From the NCBI GenBank assembly GCA_002293475.1, contig DBDG01000070.1, forward strand, positions 66,734 to 130,733: a DNA stretch of 64,000 nucleotides, written 5' to 3'. Each line of letters opens with the position of its first letter. Position 1 is the first letter of the stretch. Shown here one piece after another: positions 33,827 through 42,783 of the stretch. Position numbers and translations under genes: made by a program. The DNA comes from Lachnospiraceae bacterium UBA938 (lineage in GTDB: Bacteria; Bacillota; Clostridia; Lachnospirales; Lachnospiraceae). Below the pieces are notes generated by a model, which saw only the letters and a list, made by a program, of their open reading frames with translations, was not told where the DNA came from and made no database searches.

Positions 33827-35317
33827 CTATTCAAGTGAAATAAGATCCATTGCTCCCTGCTCGTTATAGATCAGCCGATTAGGAGTTCCTTGGTAGGCTT
33901 CTACGGCATATAGGTGTTCGGTTTTTTGTAACGTGCCGCTGCTGCCCTCGCGATAATACTCGTCTATCTTATAATAAAATCCTTTACCGGGAATAACAAT
34001 CATGGTATCGAACTGATACTCAAAATAACCGTCCATGCCAAGGACTTTTCCTGACATATCAATCATTACCCGTCTGTCGACCAATGCCTGCTTGACTTTC
34101 TCAATCGCCACCGCTTCCGTGATGTCGGAGACCAGACGAAATTCAAAACTTCTGGTTACCGTGTTACTGGAAACCCCTTCCGCGCTGATGGCAATAAAGG
34201 TAAATTCCGCTCTTCCCAGCGGCATGAAGATCGGGCCGGTATAGCGGCTACTGTCTGCCGTGGGAATATTCCCGTTCGTCGTATAATATACTTCACAGTC
34301 CGGCGGCACGGTTACTTCGATCATCGTCGGTTCGACATATATACCGCTGAAAAGGGCGACCTCCGGCGGGTCGGGCACCATTAGGTCAATATAATAGGAA
34401 TGGCGGACAATCTGGCTTTCCAGCCCGTAATCATTGACAAACAGCGCGGATACTATATAATCTCCCGACTCCAAGAAAATCGGGGAAGTATAGACATTGC
34501 TGCCCGCCGACGGTTTGGAACCGTTTAAGGTATAATAGATCTTGCCGGAAGTGTTGGAACTGAGCTTTAGGGGAATCACTTCCCGATAACTTCCGGAAGC
34601 AATGCTGAATTCCGGTTCCATAGCCAGATATGACTGGAACCGCGTCACTAAGGCTTCATTTTGACAGCTTTTTAATAGATCACTGATTTCCTGATAGCGT
34701 TCCTGCTCATCAAGGATCTCTATGATGCGCTCATAGCATTTTTCCTTTTCTTCTACCGTATAGCGGTCACTCTGGGTCATCGGTATCAAGATGCCGATCG
34801 CCGCTTCCGGTTCCTGATTCAAATAATGATAGATTGCCTTCGTGTACCGGATATCTGCCTGTTCCGGCAGCAAGGCATCCGCTTTTGCCATATATTCCAC
34901 GGCCTTTTGATAATTGCCGGCATCGGCATATACTTTCGCCTGGGCAATCTGATAAGGCGCCGAATATGTATGATACATCCTCACCCCGATTATCACAGAT
35001 AAGATAATGACACCGATAAAACTGCTGATACTGATGATCAGGCCGGTCCGTGACTGGGACTCTTCTCGGGAACCGTCCCCGTACGATATGCTTTCGCTGA
35101 CTCTGTTTTTATTGGCGTCGGTGACGGCTTGAGCGTCAGCGGCGGCTTCGTCAGACCGGCGGCTCATTTCAATTGCTTCGGCGACAGTAGATAACGACTC
35201 TATAATACTGTTTTCTATTTCAGGTTCGAAATCCGGTACAATCTGAATCTCTTCGCCGCAGCTCTCACAATAGAGCTGGCCTTCCGCTAATTCAAATCCA
35301 CATTTTGGACATTTCAT
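33827..35317 (-). CDS. Zinc-ribbon, single-pass membrane protein with two chitobiase C-terminal-like repeats
   Basis: 496 residues. A zinc ribbon (CPKCGFELAEGQLYCESCG) starts the protein; one membrane helix (LIISISSFIGVIILSVIIGV) lies near residue 100; a TPR-like helical stretch (AKVYADAGNYQKAVEYMAKA) follows; then two copies of a CHB_HEX_C-type repeat (KIYYTLNGSKPSAGSNVYTSP and EVYYTTNGNIPTADSSRYTGP in outline). The C-terminal 100 residues are unassigned. The large part is probably outside the cell. Function unknown. It lies upstream of nfnA with a 26-base gap. Confidence 0.75.
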   Translation of the reverse strand: MKCPKCGFELAEGQLYCESCGEEIQIVPDFEPEIENSIIESLSTVAEAIEMSRRSDEAAADAQAVTDANKNRVSESISYGDGSREESQSRTGLIISISSFIGVIILSVIIGVRMYHTYSAPYQIAQAKVYADAGNYQKAVEYMAKADALLPEQADIRYTKAIYHYLNQEPEAAIGILIPMTQSDRYTVEEKEKCYERIIEILDEQERYQEISDLLKSCQNEALVTRFQSYLAMEPEFSIASGSYREVIPLKLSSNTSGKIYYTLNGSKPSAGSNVYTSPIFLESGDYIVSALFVNDYGLESQIVRHSYYIDLMVPDPPEVALFSGIYVEPTMIEVTVPPDCEVYYTTNGNIPTADSSRYTGPIFMPLGRAEFTFIAISAEGVSSNTVTRSFEFRLVSDITEAVAIEKVKQALVDRRVMIDMSGKVLGMDGYFEYQFDTMIVIPGKGFYYKIDEYYREGSSGTLQKTEHLYAVEAYQGTPNRLIYNEQGAMDLISLE

Positions 35318-35387
35318 ATTAACCGCACCCTTTTCTTAACTGCTCTTTCGCCCGTGGCTTCTGTTTCCAGGCATAAGTCTAGACAGT

Positions 35388-36230
35388 TCAATAAAGCGAT
35401 GCCGATTCCACACAGTTATGCATCAGCATGGCAATCGTCATCGGCCCGACTCCCCCCGGAACCGGCGTAATGGCACTACAGACCGGTGCCACATCGGCAA
35501 AATCCACGTCGCCGTTTAAGTGGTTGTCGGCTCCGCGGTGTATGCCTACATCAATTACCACAGCCCCCTCTTTGACGTAGTCTTTCGTAATCATCTGCGA
35601 TTTTCCCACCGCCACGATCAGGATGTCGGCCCGGCGGGTAACTTCTTTCAGGTTCTTGGTTTTTGAATGGGCGACGGTAACCGTAGCGTTCTCACGCAAC
35701 AGCAGCAATGCCATGGGTTTCCCGACAATATTGCTTCTGCCGAGCACCACACATTCTTTGCCGGCGATATCGATGCCGGAACGTTTGAGCAGCTGGATAA
35801 TCCCGGCCGGAGTGCATGAAACAAAGCCCGGCTGGCCGATACACAAGGCACCTACGCTGGCCGGATGAAAGCCGTCGACATCCTTACTAGGATCAATGGT
35901 CCGGATAACCTTATCCTCACTGATGTGTCCCGGTAAGGGGAGCTGCACCAGAATACCGTTGACGTCGCTGTTTTCATTGAGTCTCTGGATCAGGGCCAGC
36001 AGATCCGCTTCTGAAGTATCCTCCGGACATTCGAAGGCCAATGACTGTATCCCGATATATTCACAGGCCTTTTTCTTATTGTTGACATATACGCTGGAAG
36101 CGGGATCATTGCCCACCTGAATCACGGCAAGGGTTATTTTTATCCCCTGACCGGCCAGCCCGGCTACCTTTTTGCGACATTCGTCTTTGATCTGAGCCGA
36201 TATTTTCTTTCCGTCAATAAGCTTGTCCAT
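35388..36230 (-). CDS. folD: Bifunctional methylene-THF dehydrogenase/methenyl-THF cyclohydrolase
   Basis: 280 residues. Interconverts 5,10-methylene-, methenyl- and 10-formyl-THF. The signature YVNNKKKACEYIGI carries the catalytic Tyr and Lys, followed by GILVQLPLPGH, DVDGFHP and the NADP-binding VVLGRSNIVGKPMA, and the ending ITPVPGGVGPMTIAML. It follows fhs by 15 bases, so together they run the formate branch of one-carbon metabolism. Confidence 0.97.
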   Translation of the reverse strand: MDKLIDGKKISAQIKDECRKKVAGLAGQGIKITLAVIQVGNDPASSVYVNNKKKACEYIGIQSLAFECPEDTSEADLLALIQRLNENSDVNGILVQLPLPGHISEDKVIRTIDPSKDVDGFHPASVGALCIGQPGFVSCTPAGIIQLLKRSGIDIAGKECVVLGRSNIVGKPMALLLLRENATVTVAHSKTKNLKEVTRRADILIVAVGKSQMITKDYVKEGAVVIDVGIHRGADNHLNGDVDFADVAPVCSAITPVPGGVGPMTIAMLMHNCVESASLY

Positions 36231-36245
36231 TGCGTCCTCATCTTT

Positions 36246-37925
36246 CTAAAACAATCCGGTAATCTTGCCGTCCTCGTCGATGTCAATAAGATAAGCGGCC
36301 GGCTGTTTCGGTAAGCCCGGCATCGTCATGACCGCCCCGGTCAGGACGACGATGAAGCCGGCACCGGCCGAAACATACATTTCCCTGATATGCAGACGAA
36401 AATCCGCCGGCCGGCCAAGAAGTTCCGGATTGTCCGACAGAGAATACTGCGTCTTGGCCATGCAGACGGGCAGGCCGCCAAATCCGAGCCGTTCCAGTTT
36501 TTTCATCTGTGTTTCTGCCGCGGCCGCATAATCGACACCGGCAGCACCATAAATATCAGCCGCTATTCTATCAATTTTTTGACTGATTGTCAAATTATTT
36601 TCATAAAGATAATTAAAATCAGTATTATTATGCTCTAGTATCTGTAATGTTTTTTCGGCTAGGTCGATACCTCCGGCGCCGCCCTGATCCCATACCTTTG
36701 ATATGGCAAACTCACAATGGCGCTCTTGGCAGAACGCTTCCACATAGGCCGTTTCGGCGGCGGTATCAGAGACAAAATGATTGAGGGCGACGATGACCGG
36801 CACTCCGTATTTTTGTAGGTTTTCAATATGTTTCGCCAGATTGGCAATGCCTTTTTTAAGAGCTTCCGGATTGGCCTCATTCAGTTCTGTTTTGGGTACT
36901 CCGCCGTTGTATTTAAGAGCCCTGATAGTAGCCACTAAAACTGCCGCATCCGGCTTAAGCCCTGACTGCCGGCATTTAATGTCAAAAAACTTCTCAGCTC
37001 CCAGATCCGCGCCGAAGCCCGCTTCGGTAATACAATAGTCAGCCAGCTTCAGGGCGGCTTTGGTAGCCCTGACGGAATTACAGCCATGGGCGATATTGGC
37101 AAAAGGGCCGCCGTGGACCAAGGCCGGGGTATTCTCCAGCGTCTGGATCAGATTGGGTTGCATGGCATCCTTTAAGAGCGCCGCCATGGCGCCTACCGCC
37201 TGTAGATCCTTGGCCGTGACCGGAGCCCCGTCATAATCGTAGGCCACGACCATCTGCCCCAGCCGGTCTTTCAGATCATTCATATCCTCCGCCAGACAGA
37301 GCACCGCCATGATCTCAGAAGCCACCGTAATGACAAAATGGTCTTCCCGTACGGTGCCGTCTGCCTTATTGCCTAGGCCGACCACGGTATTGCGCAAGAC
37401 CCGGTCATTCATATCCAGGCATCTTTTCCAGACGACCTGCCTGGTATCAATACGAAGCTCATTTCCTTGCTGGATATGATTGTCCAGCAAGGCTGCCAGC
37501 AGATTGTTGGCGGCAGTGACCGCATGGAAGTCACCGGTAAAATGCAGGTTCAGGTCTTCCATCGGCACCACCTGGGCATAGCCGCCGCCGGCGGCACCGC
37601 CCTTCACGCCGAAACAAGGACCCAGCGAAGGCTCACGGAGGGCGATGACAGCCTTTTTACCCAGTCTGCCGAAGGCCTGCCCCAGCCCCACCGTCGTCGT
37701 GGTTTTACCTTCTCCCGCCGGAGTCGGGTTGATGGCGGTCACTAAGATCAGCTTCCCATCGGGACGCTCTGCTGCTTTCCGCAAGACTTCGTCGGATATC
37801 TTGGCCTTGTATCGGCCATAGTATTCCAGCCCGTCCTCGGTAATACCCAGTCCGGCAGCTATCTCTTTAATCGGCAGCATACCGGCTTCCTGAGCTATCT
37901 GGATATCCGTTTTATATTCATTCAT
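36246..37925 (-). CDS. fhs: Formate-tetrahydrofolate ligase
   Basis: 559 residues, the usual size. ATP-driven activation of formate on THF. The P-loop TPAGEGKTTTTVGL, the REPSLGPCFGVKGGAAGGGYAQ region (key GPxFGxKGGAAGGG) and NIAHGCNSVRAT are clear, and the C-terminus ends in the family GAVMTMPGLPKQPAA. AGGAAGGG precedes the ATG. It forms an operon with folD. In this setting it may serve purine synthesis or acetogenic carbon flow; no other Wood-Ljungdahl genes are in the window. Confidence 0.97.
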   Translation of the reverse strand: MNEYKTDIQIAQEAGMLPIKEIAAGLGITEDGLEYYGRYKAKISDEVLRKAAERPDGKLILVTAINPTPAGEGKTTTTVGLGQAFGRLGKKAVIALREPSLGPCFGVKGGAAGGGYAQVVPMEDLNLHFTGDFHAVTAANNLLAALLDNHIQQGNELRIDTRQVVWKRCLDMNDRVLRNTVVGLGNKADGTVREDHFVITVASEIMAVLCLAEDMNDLKDRLGQMVVAYDYDGAPVTAKDLQAVGAMAALLKDAMQPNLIQTLENTPALVHGGPFANIAHGCNSVRATKAALKLADYCITEAGFGADLGAEKFFDIKCRQSGLKPDAAVLVATIRALKYNGGVPKTELNEANPEALKKGIANLAKHIENLQKYGVPVIVALNHFVSDTAAETAYVEAFCQERHCEFAISKVWDQGGAGGIDLAEKTLQILEHNNTDFNYLYENNLTISQKIDRIAADIYGAAGVDYAAAAETQMKKLERLGFGGLPVCMAKTQYSLSDNPELLGRPADFRLHIREMYVSAGAGFIVVLTGAVMTMPGLPKQPAAYLIDIDEDGKITGLF

Positions 37926-38018
37926 GTGCTTTCCCTTCCTGATTGATGCGGTTTGATATATGGCCTAGTTATAGATATTGATATTGATTTGTATACCTGA
38001 TGACGACTCTTGATATCG

Positions 38019-40598
38019 TCAGATTTCCTCGACATAACGTTCAAATTCCTCGCTGCTCATCAGCACTTTCCTAGGCTTGGTGCCTTCTTCCTCGCCTACG
38101 ACCCCGGCCTCACAAAGCTGATCCATTATCCTGGCTGCCCGGTTAAAGCCGATTTTAAATACTCGCTGTAGATTGCCGATAGATGCTTTGTCTTTATCAA
38201 TGATGAATTTGCCTGCCTCAATAAAAAATGAATCCCGCTCACTGCCGGAAGCCCCTGGCGAGCCGCTGTTACCCGCCGCGCCCAGGCTGGTGATCTTTTC
38301 CTCGACAGCCTCATTATAAATATTGCCGATCATCTGATTTTTTAAGAAGGTGACAACATCAAAGACCTCTTTATCGGAAATGAAAGCGCCTTGTATTCTG
38401 GCTGGCTTGGCATAGCCTTGCGGGTAGAAAAGCATGTCGCCCTTACCAAGCAGCTTCTCGGCTCCGTTCATATCCAGTATCGTCCGTGAATCCACGCCGC
38501 TGGAAACACTGAAGGCCACGCGGCTGGGCATATTGGCTTTAATCAGTCCGGTGATGACATCAACCGACGGTCTCTGGGTAGCAATGATCAGATGGATCCC
38601 GGCCGCCCGGGCCAACTGGGCAAGCCGGCATATGGATTCTTCGACCTCTCCCGGAGCGACCATCATCAGATCTGCCAGCTCATCCACGATAATCACAATC
38701 TGCGGCATCTTTTCCGGTGCCTCGGGATCGCCGCTGTCTTGCCGGCTCTCGGCTTTTTTATTATAGCCCTTAAGATCCCGGACATTATGGTCGGCGAATT
38801 TCTGGTAGCGCTCGGTCATTTCCGCCACGCCCCAGTGTAAAGCGGCGGAAGCCTTCTTAGGATCGGTCACGACCGGTATCAGCAGATGGGGAATACCATT
38901 GTAAACGCTCAGCTCCACGACCTTGGGATCAATCATGATCAGTTTTACATCCTCGGGATGAGCCTTATACAGAATACTCATAATCAGGGTATTGATGCAC
39001 ACCGATTTGCCGGAACCGGTAGCCCCGGCGATCAACATATGGGGCATCCGGGCAATGTCGGCGACAACGATCTTACCGGCAATATCCTTGCCGGCGGCAA
39101 AAGCAAGGTTAGACGGAAATTCACGGAAATCCTTAGACTCCACCAGATCCCGGAAGGCAACCATCGTATTTTCTTTGTTGGGCACTTCGATGCCGACCGC
39201 CGCTTTTCCGGGGATGGGAGCTTCGATGCGGATATCGGTTGCCGCCAGATTCAGCTTGATATCATCGGCAAGGCTGACGATTCTGCTTACCTTGATTCCT
39301 TGTTCCGGCTGCAATTCATATCTGGTTACGGCCGGCCCCTGGCTGATATCGGTAATCGTCACCCCGACACCGAAGGTCTTTAACGTCTGCTGCAGCCTAA
39401 GCGCCGTTTCCTTCAGCTCTCTTGTCTGATCACCCTTGCCCTTGGCGGAGCCGGAACGCAGCTTGGCGACAGGCGGAAAATTGTATTTTTTGATTGTTTT
39501 TGACCCGGCACGGTTTAACTCGCCGGCTATGTCGGCCGCTGTGGCCTTTTCTGCTTCCTTGGGAGCCGTCACATCCTTATTGGCTTTACTTACCGGGCGT
39601 GGCTTATGGGAACCGCTTTCACGCACCGGCTTCTCTGAGTCGAAGTCAGGGCTGATTTCTTGCATTTCCTGTCCTTCCTCATCAGGAGCTTCCCTTTCAA
39701 AATGGCCGTGAATCCTGATCTTGCTGAAATCAAGTTCACTGGTCAGCTGTTCTTCAAAGTCTTCCAGGGTGATCTCATGCATATCGTCCCGCATTTTTTC
39801 TGCCGGACCGCCGTGCCCCTCCTTTTCTTTAGTTAAAACAGTATTTATCATGACACCGGTAACCTTTTTGTCCATACGGAGGATTTTTTCATTTTCCGCT
39901 TCTTCCTCCCGGCGTTTCTTTTCTTCTTCCCATTCCTCCCGGCGCTGCCGGTTTCGTTCCCGCCTAGCCGCGGCGTCTTCCCGGGAACGCTGATACACTC
40001 TTTGTCCGCCTTCCTTCACGCCGGACATAAATGAACGTTCGGTAATAATGACTAGCGATATAAGCCCTAACACGATAACGGCAAGGACCGTTCCCACGTT
40101 GCCGAGCAGATGATGGGATAAAAAGGCGAGGGAGCCGGAAATGATACCGCCGCCAAGATGATTTTCGGCGCACCTTATATAAATAGCGTTGAAATCATAT
40201 ACCGAAGCTTCCGTAAGCCCGGCCACCCACAGTTCACAGATAATGCCGGCTAAAAGATATAAAACCACGCCGGCGGCGATTTTCCGGCCGGCTATAAAGC
40301 TACCATGGTTGGATATCCCAAATGCCGTTATCAAAAATATAAAGACGGGGGTAATATATGCCAGAAGACCAAAAATCCCGAACATAATGTCGCTGACGAA
40401 ATCACCGGCAACACCCATGATACTGAAATTACACAAAAATAAAAACACCGCCACTGCCAGGATGCCGATTATAAGAATTTCGTTTTTGATTTTTCCGTCC
40501 ATCGGTGTGCCTGAAACCGCGGCACTGCTTCGTCTATTACCGCCGGAGGAGGTTCTTTTCCGTGTTGTTCCCGACTTTCCTTTATTGCCTGTGGCCAT
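38019..40598 (-). CDS. ftsK: DNA translocase FtsK/SpoIIIE
   Basis: 859 residues. Four N-terminal membrane helices (residues about 38-190), a charged linker rich in Glu, Arg and Lys, then the motor: alpha/beta segments (TFGVGVTITDISQGPAVTRYE), Walker A (LIAGATGSGKSVCIN), Walker B (PQIVIIVDELADLMM) and IIATQRPSVDVITG. The C-terminal winged-helix gamma domain (LQRVFKIGFNRAARIMDQL) reads SRS/KOPS-like polarity signals. It pumps chromosomal DNA through the division or sporulation septum. tepA nearby matches the Bacillus spoIIIE neighbourhood. Confidence 0.95.
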   Translation of the reverse strand: MATGNKGKSGTTRKRTSSGGNRRSSAAVSGTPMDGKIKNEILIIGILAVAVFLFLCNFSIMGVAGDFVSDIMFGIFGLLAYITPVFIFLITAFGISNHGSFIAGRKIAAGVVLYLLAGIICELWVAGLTEASVYDFNAIYIRCAENHLGGGIISGSLAFLSHHLLGNVGTVLAVIVLGLISLVIITERSFMSGVKEGGQRVYQRSREDAAARRERNRQRREEWEEEKKRREEEAENEKILRMDKKVTGVMINTVLTKEKEGHGGPAEKMRDDMHEITLEDFEEQLTSELDFSKIRIHGHFEREAPDEEGQEMQEISPDFDSEKPVRESGSHKPRPVSKANKDVTAPKEAEKATAADIAGELNRAGSKTIKKYNFPPVAKLRSGSAKGKGDQTRELKETALRLQQTLKTFGVGVTITDISQGPAVTRYELQPEQGIKVSRIVSLADDIKLNLAATDIRIEAPIPGKAAVGIEVPNKENTMVAFRDLVESKDFREFPSNLAFAAGKDIAGKIVVADIARMPHMLIAGATGSGKSVCINTLIMSILYKAHPEDVKLIMIDPKVVELSVYNGIPHLLIPVVTDPKKASAALHWGVAEMTERYQKFADHNVRDLKGYNKKAESRQDSGDPEAPEKMPQIVIIVDELADLMMVAPGEVEESICRLAQLARAAGIHLIIATQRPSVDVITGLIKANMPSRVAFSVSSGVDSRTILDMNGAEKLLGKGDMLFYPQGYAKPARIQGAFISDKEVFDVVTFLKNQMIGNIYNEAVEEKITSLGAAGNSGSPGASGSERDSFFIEAGKFIIDKDKASIGNLQRVFKIGFNRAARIMDQLCEAGVVGEEEGTKPRKVLMSSEEFERYVEEI

Positions 40599-40654
40599 GA
40601 ACTTTCCTCATCATGTACGAATACTCACTTTTTTCATTTCGTAATATTATAACA

Positions 40655-41731
40655 TCAAATCTTTATTTCATCAATCATTGATTCATCGAGATATGTCAGC
40701 AATTGATTAATTGCCGCATATTCTTTTTCTTGTAGCTGTAATAAACTGTCAGTTATCATTCTTAATGCCCTCTTACTTTTTCCCAAGAAATAGTACAACT
40801 GTAATTTCTTCATTTTCAATGCGATGTCTTTTATGTCCAAGAAATCGCTTAATAATTCTTTATCATTCGGTATTACATCCGTTTCCATTAAATACCCGAC
40901 TCGCATTGCCATGATTTCTTTATGTTCATATACAGTTGTAAGCAGCCTTATATCAGTTATGGTCTTTTCTACTTCCATCTGAAATTCATGTATCAGCTTA
41001 TCGTATATCTTCATCCCATAAGTTTTATTAGGCAGTATATTTCTGATCATTCGGAAATTTTCGGCATAAACACTGCTATTTAGATAGCCTGTAAGCGATT
41101 TCCTGAGATATTCTACATCCAATATGTAATCATGGCCCATATTTTTCTTAATCATGAAGATTATATTATAATGTTGCAGTGAATCAATTGCTTCCGGATA
41201 TATGATTTTTCCTAATTCATGATAGGCAGTCCTTACTTCATCAAATGTCGCTTTGGTTATTTTTAGTCCGTCAACACTGTAACCGAATATGGTAAATACC
41301 TGTTTTCTTTTGTCATAACCGCAAAACATACTTTCGTGGGGAATATGTTCTTTATTATAGAAGTATTTATTGGGTATATAATAGTCATCTAAGCATAGAT
41401 GTGTATACCAGCCTTGATCAATATTGCTGATCAAAAAATCCACAATGTCCATATTCATATTATCAAAGGTGTCCCTGATCAGGATTTGCTTGTCAATGTA
41501 AGGATAACCTACATAGTAATCCTGGAGGACAGAAAAGCTGATGCACCAGTCATCCAGCCATTCCAATTGGATATAATTGCAATAAAGCCATGGCAGTATC
41601 TTCTTTTCATTATATATAATATTAAGTACAAAATATTGCAGGCAGGCAACCGGCGCATCATATAAAACTAATTGCCTGCTATCCTCCGATTTTTTCGCTT
41701 CCAGTAATACTCCACCATCTCGTTTTGACAT
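40655..41731 (-). CDS. Unrecognised AT-rich protein, possibly of the BtrH-N/peptidase-C39-like group
   Basis: 358 residues, cytosolic by composition, with no signal peptide. The N-terminal half has DAPVACLQYFVLNIIY, then a stretch with LCLDDYYIPNKYF and HIPHESMFCGYDKRKQVFTIFGYS. That spacing of an early Cys and a later His before GYD recalls the cysteine-peptidase-like BtrH N-terminal group often found near nonribosomal peptide genes; this is a weak, memory-based resemblance. The C-terminal half is helical with no motif. AGGGGGG lies six bases before the ATG. It is AT-richer than its neighbours and interrupts the usual tepA-spoIIIE proximity. Confidence 0.6.
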   Translation of the reverse strand: MSKRDGGVLLEAKKSEDSRQLVLYDAPVACLQYFVLNIIYNEKKILPWLYCNYIQLEWLDDWCISFSVLQDYYVGYPYIDKQILIRDTFDNMNMDIVDFLISNIDQGWYTHLCLDDYYIPNKYFYNKEHIPHESMFCGYDKRKQVFTIFGYSVDGLKITKATFDEVRTAYHELGKIIYPEAIDSLQHYNIIFMIKKNMGHDYILDVEYLRKSLTGYLNSSVYAENFRMIRNILPNKTYGMKIYDKLIHEFQMEVEKTITDIRLLTTVYEHKEIMAMRVGYLMETDVIPNDKELLSDFLDIKDIALKMKKLQLYYFLGKSKRALRMITDSLLQLQEKEYAAINQLLTYLDESMIDEIKI

Positions 41732-41826
41732 GTCTGCCCCCCTATGATTTTTATCTTTTGACAGTGAAGCCTTGTCCCTGCCCAGTCTCGTTGCTTCTTG
41801 GCTCCACACAAAAAAACGCACAAGAA

Positions 41827-41855
41827 ACAATACAATTCATCTCGTGAGTTATCAA
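41827..41855 (-). promoter_or_regulatory. Promoter of the AT-rich orphan gene
   Basis: On the minus strand TTGATA (41850-41855) and TATTGT (41827-41832) are 17 bases apart, leaving a leader of about 90 bases. It suggests that the orphan gene is expressed independently of tepA. Confidence 0.5.
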
Positions 41856-41912
41856 TAATCTGTATGAACAGTAAAACCCCTTTTATTTGCGATTATAATA
41901 CCAGACCGTTAG

Positions 41913-42674
41913 TTAGTCAACCCTTTCTTTGATTTCATCAATCATTTCATGTAATTTTAGAACTGCTTCTCTGATTCCTCCGGTTTCATTTATAATACCT
42001 TCCTTCACCGCTTCCTCACCCACCAAAATGCTCCCCACATCCTTGGTCAGAAACCCGGTTTCCATCATCAGTTCTTCCAGTCTGTCTCGATCAATACGGC
42101 AATGTGAACAGACAAAACCCGTGATCCTGTCCTGGATCTGCTTAAAATAGTCAAAAGTCTGGGGAACGCCGATTACCATGCCGTTGAGGCGTACCGGGTG
42201 GATGACCATCGTTCCGGTCGGCACGACAAAGGAATAACCGGTACTGACGGCAATAGGCACTCCGATGGAATGGCTCCCGCCCAAGACCAAGGAAACGGTC
42301 GGCTTGCTCAATGAAGCGATCATTTCAGCGATGGCGAGACCTGCTTCCACATCCCCTCCCATGGTGTTAAGCAGGATCAGGACTCCGTCGATTTCATTGC
42401 TGTCTTCTATAGAAGCCAGCTTAGGGAGGATATGCTCATACTTGGTCGTTTTGGAATTACTGCCCAGATTCTCATGGCCTTCGATTTCCCCGATAATGGT
42501 GATCAGATGAAGCTTATGGTTGCGTTCGTTTTTGTCCAAAATGGACTGACCGGTCTGTTCTATTCTTTCATCGGCTATTTTTTCCTCAGCTGATGACTTT
42601 CTAGACTTGTCAGGGTTTGCCTGTTTCTTAGGGCTGGCCGGTTCTGCTGGACTTCCAGGTTTTTTATCTGCCAT
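41913..42674 (-). CDS. tepA: ClpP-class serine protease, TepA-like
   Basis: 253 residues. A charged N-terminal tail (KPGSPAEPASPKKQANPDKS) is followed by a ClpP/SppA crotonase-type fold: LILLNTMGGDVEAGLAIAEMI, then the nucleophile region GGSHSIGVPIAVSTGY and TMVIHPVRLNG with the probable His. Members next to spoIIIE are called TepA or YmfB and were linked to protein translocation and sporulation. No signal peptide, so it acts in the cytosol. Confidence 0.83.
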   Translation of the reverse strand: MADKKPGSPAEPASPKKQANPDKSRKSSAEEKIADERIEQTGQSILDKNERNHKLHLITIIGEIEGHENLGSNSKTTKYEHILPKLASIEDSNEIDGVLILLNTMGGDVEAGLAIAEMIASLSKPTVSLVLGGSHSIGVPIAVSTGYSFVVPTGTMVIHPVRLNGMVIGVPQTFDYFKQIQDRITGFVCSHCRIDRDRLEELMMETGFLTKDVGSILVGEEAVKEGIINETGGIREAVLKLHEMIDEIKERVD

Positions 42675-42694
42675 TTTTCCTCCATATAAATAAA

Positions 42695-42730
42695 AAAGTA
42701 AAAGAAACTGCGTGCAGTTAATTTTACTTT
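42695..42730 (-). terminator. Terminator of the NahK-like gene
   Basis: AAAGTAAAA (42695-42703) pairs with TTTTACTTT (42722-42730) and an inner AACTG pairs with CAGTT around a CGTG loop. Read leftward the stem is followed by a T-rich run, so it suits the end of the kinase gene at 42784. Confidence 0.65.
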
Positions 42731-42783
42731 ATTATTTACTGTTATTCATTATTTATGCCTGTGCATAAAGACAGATTAAACCG

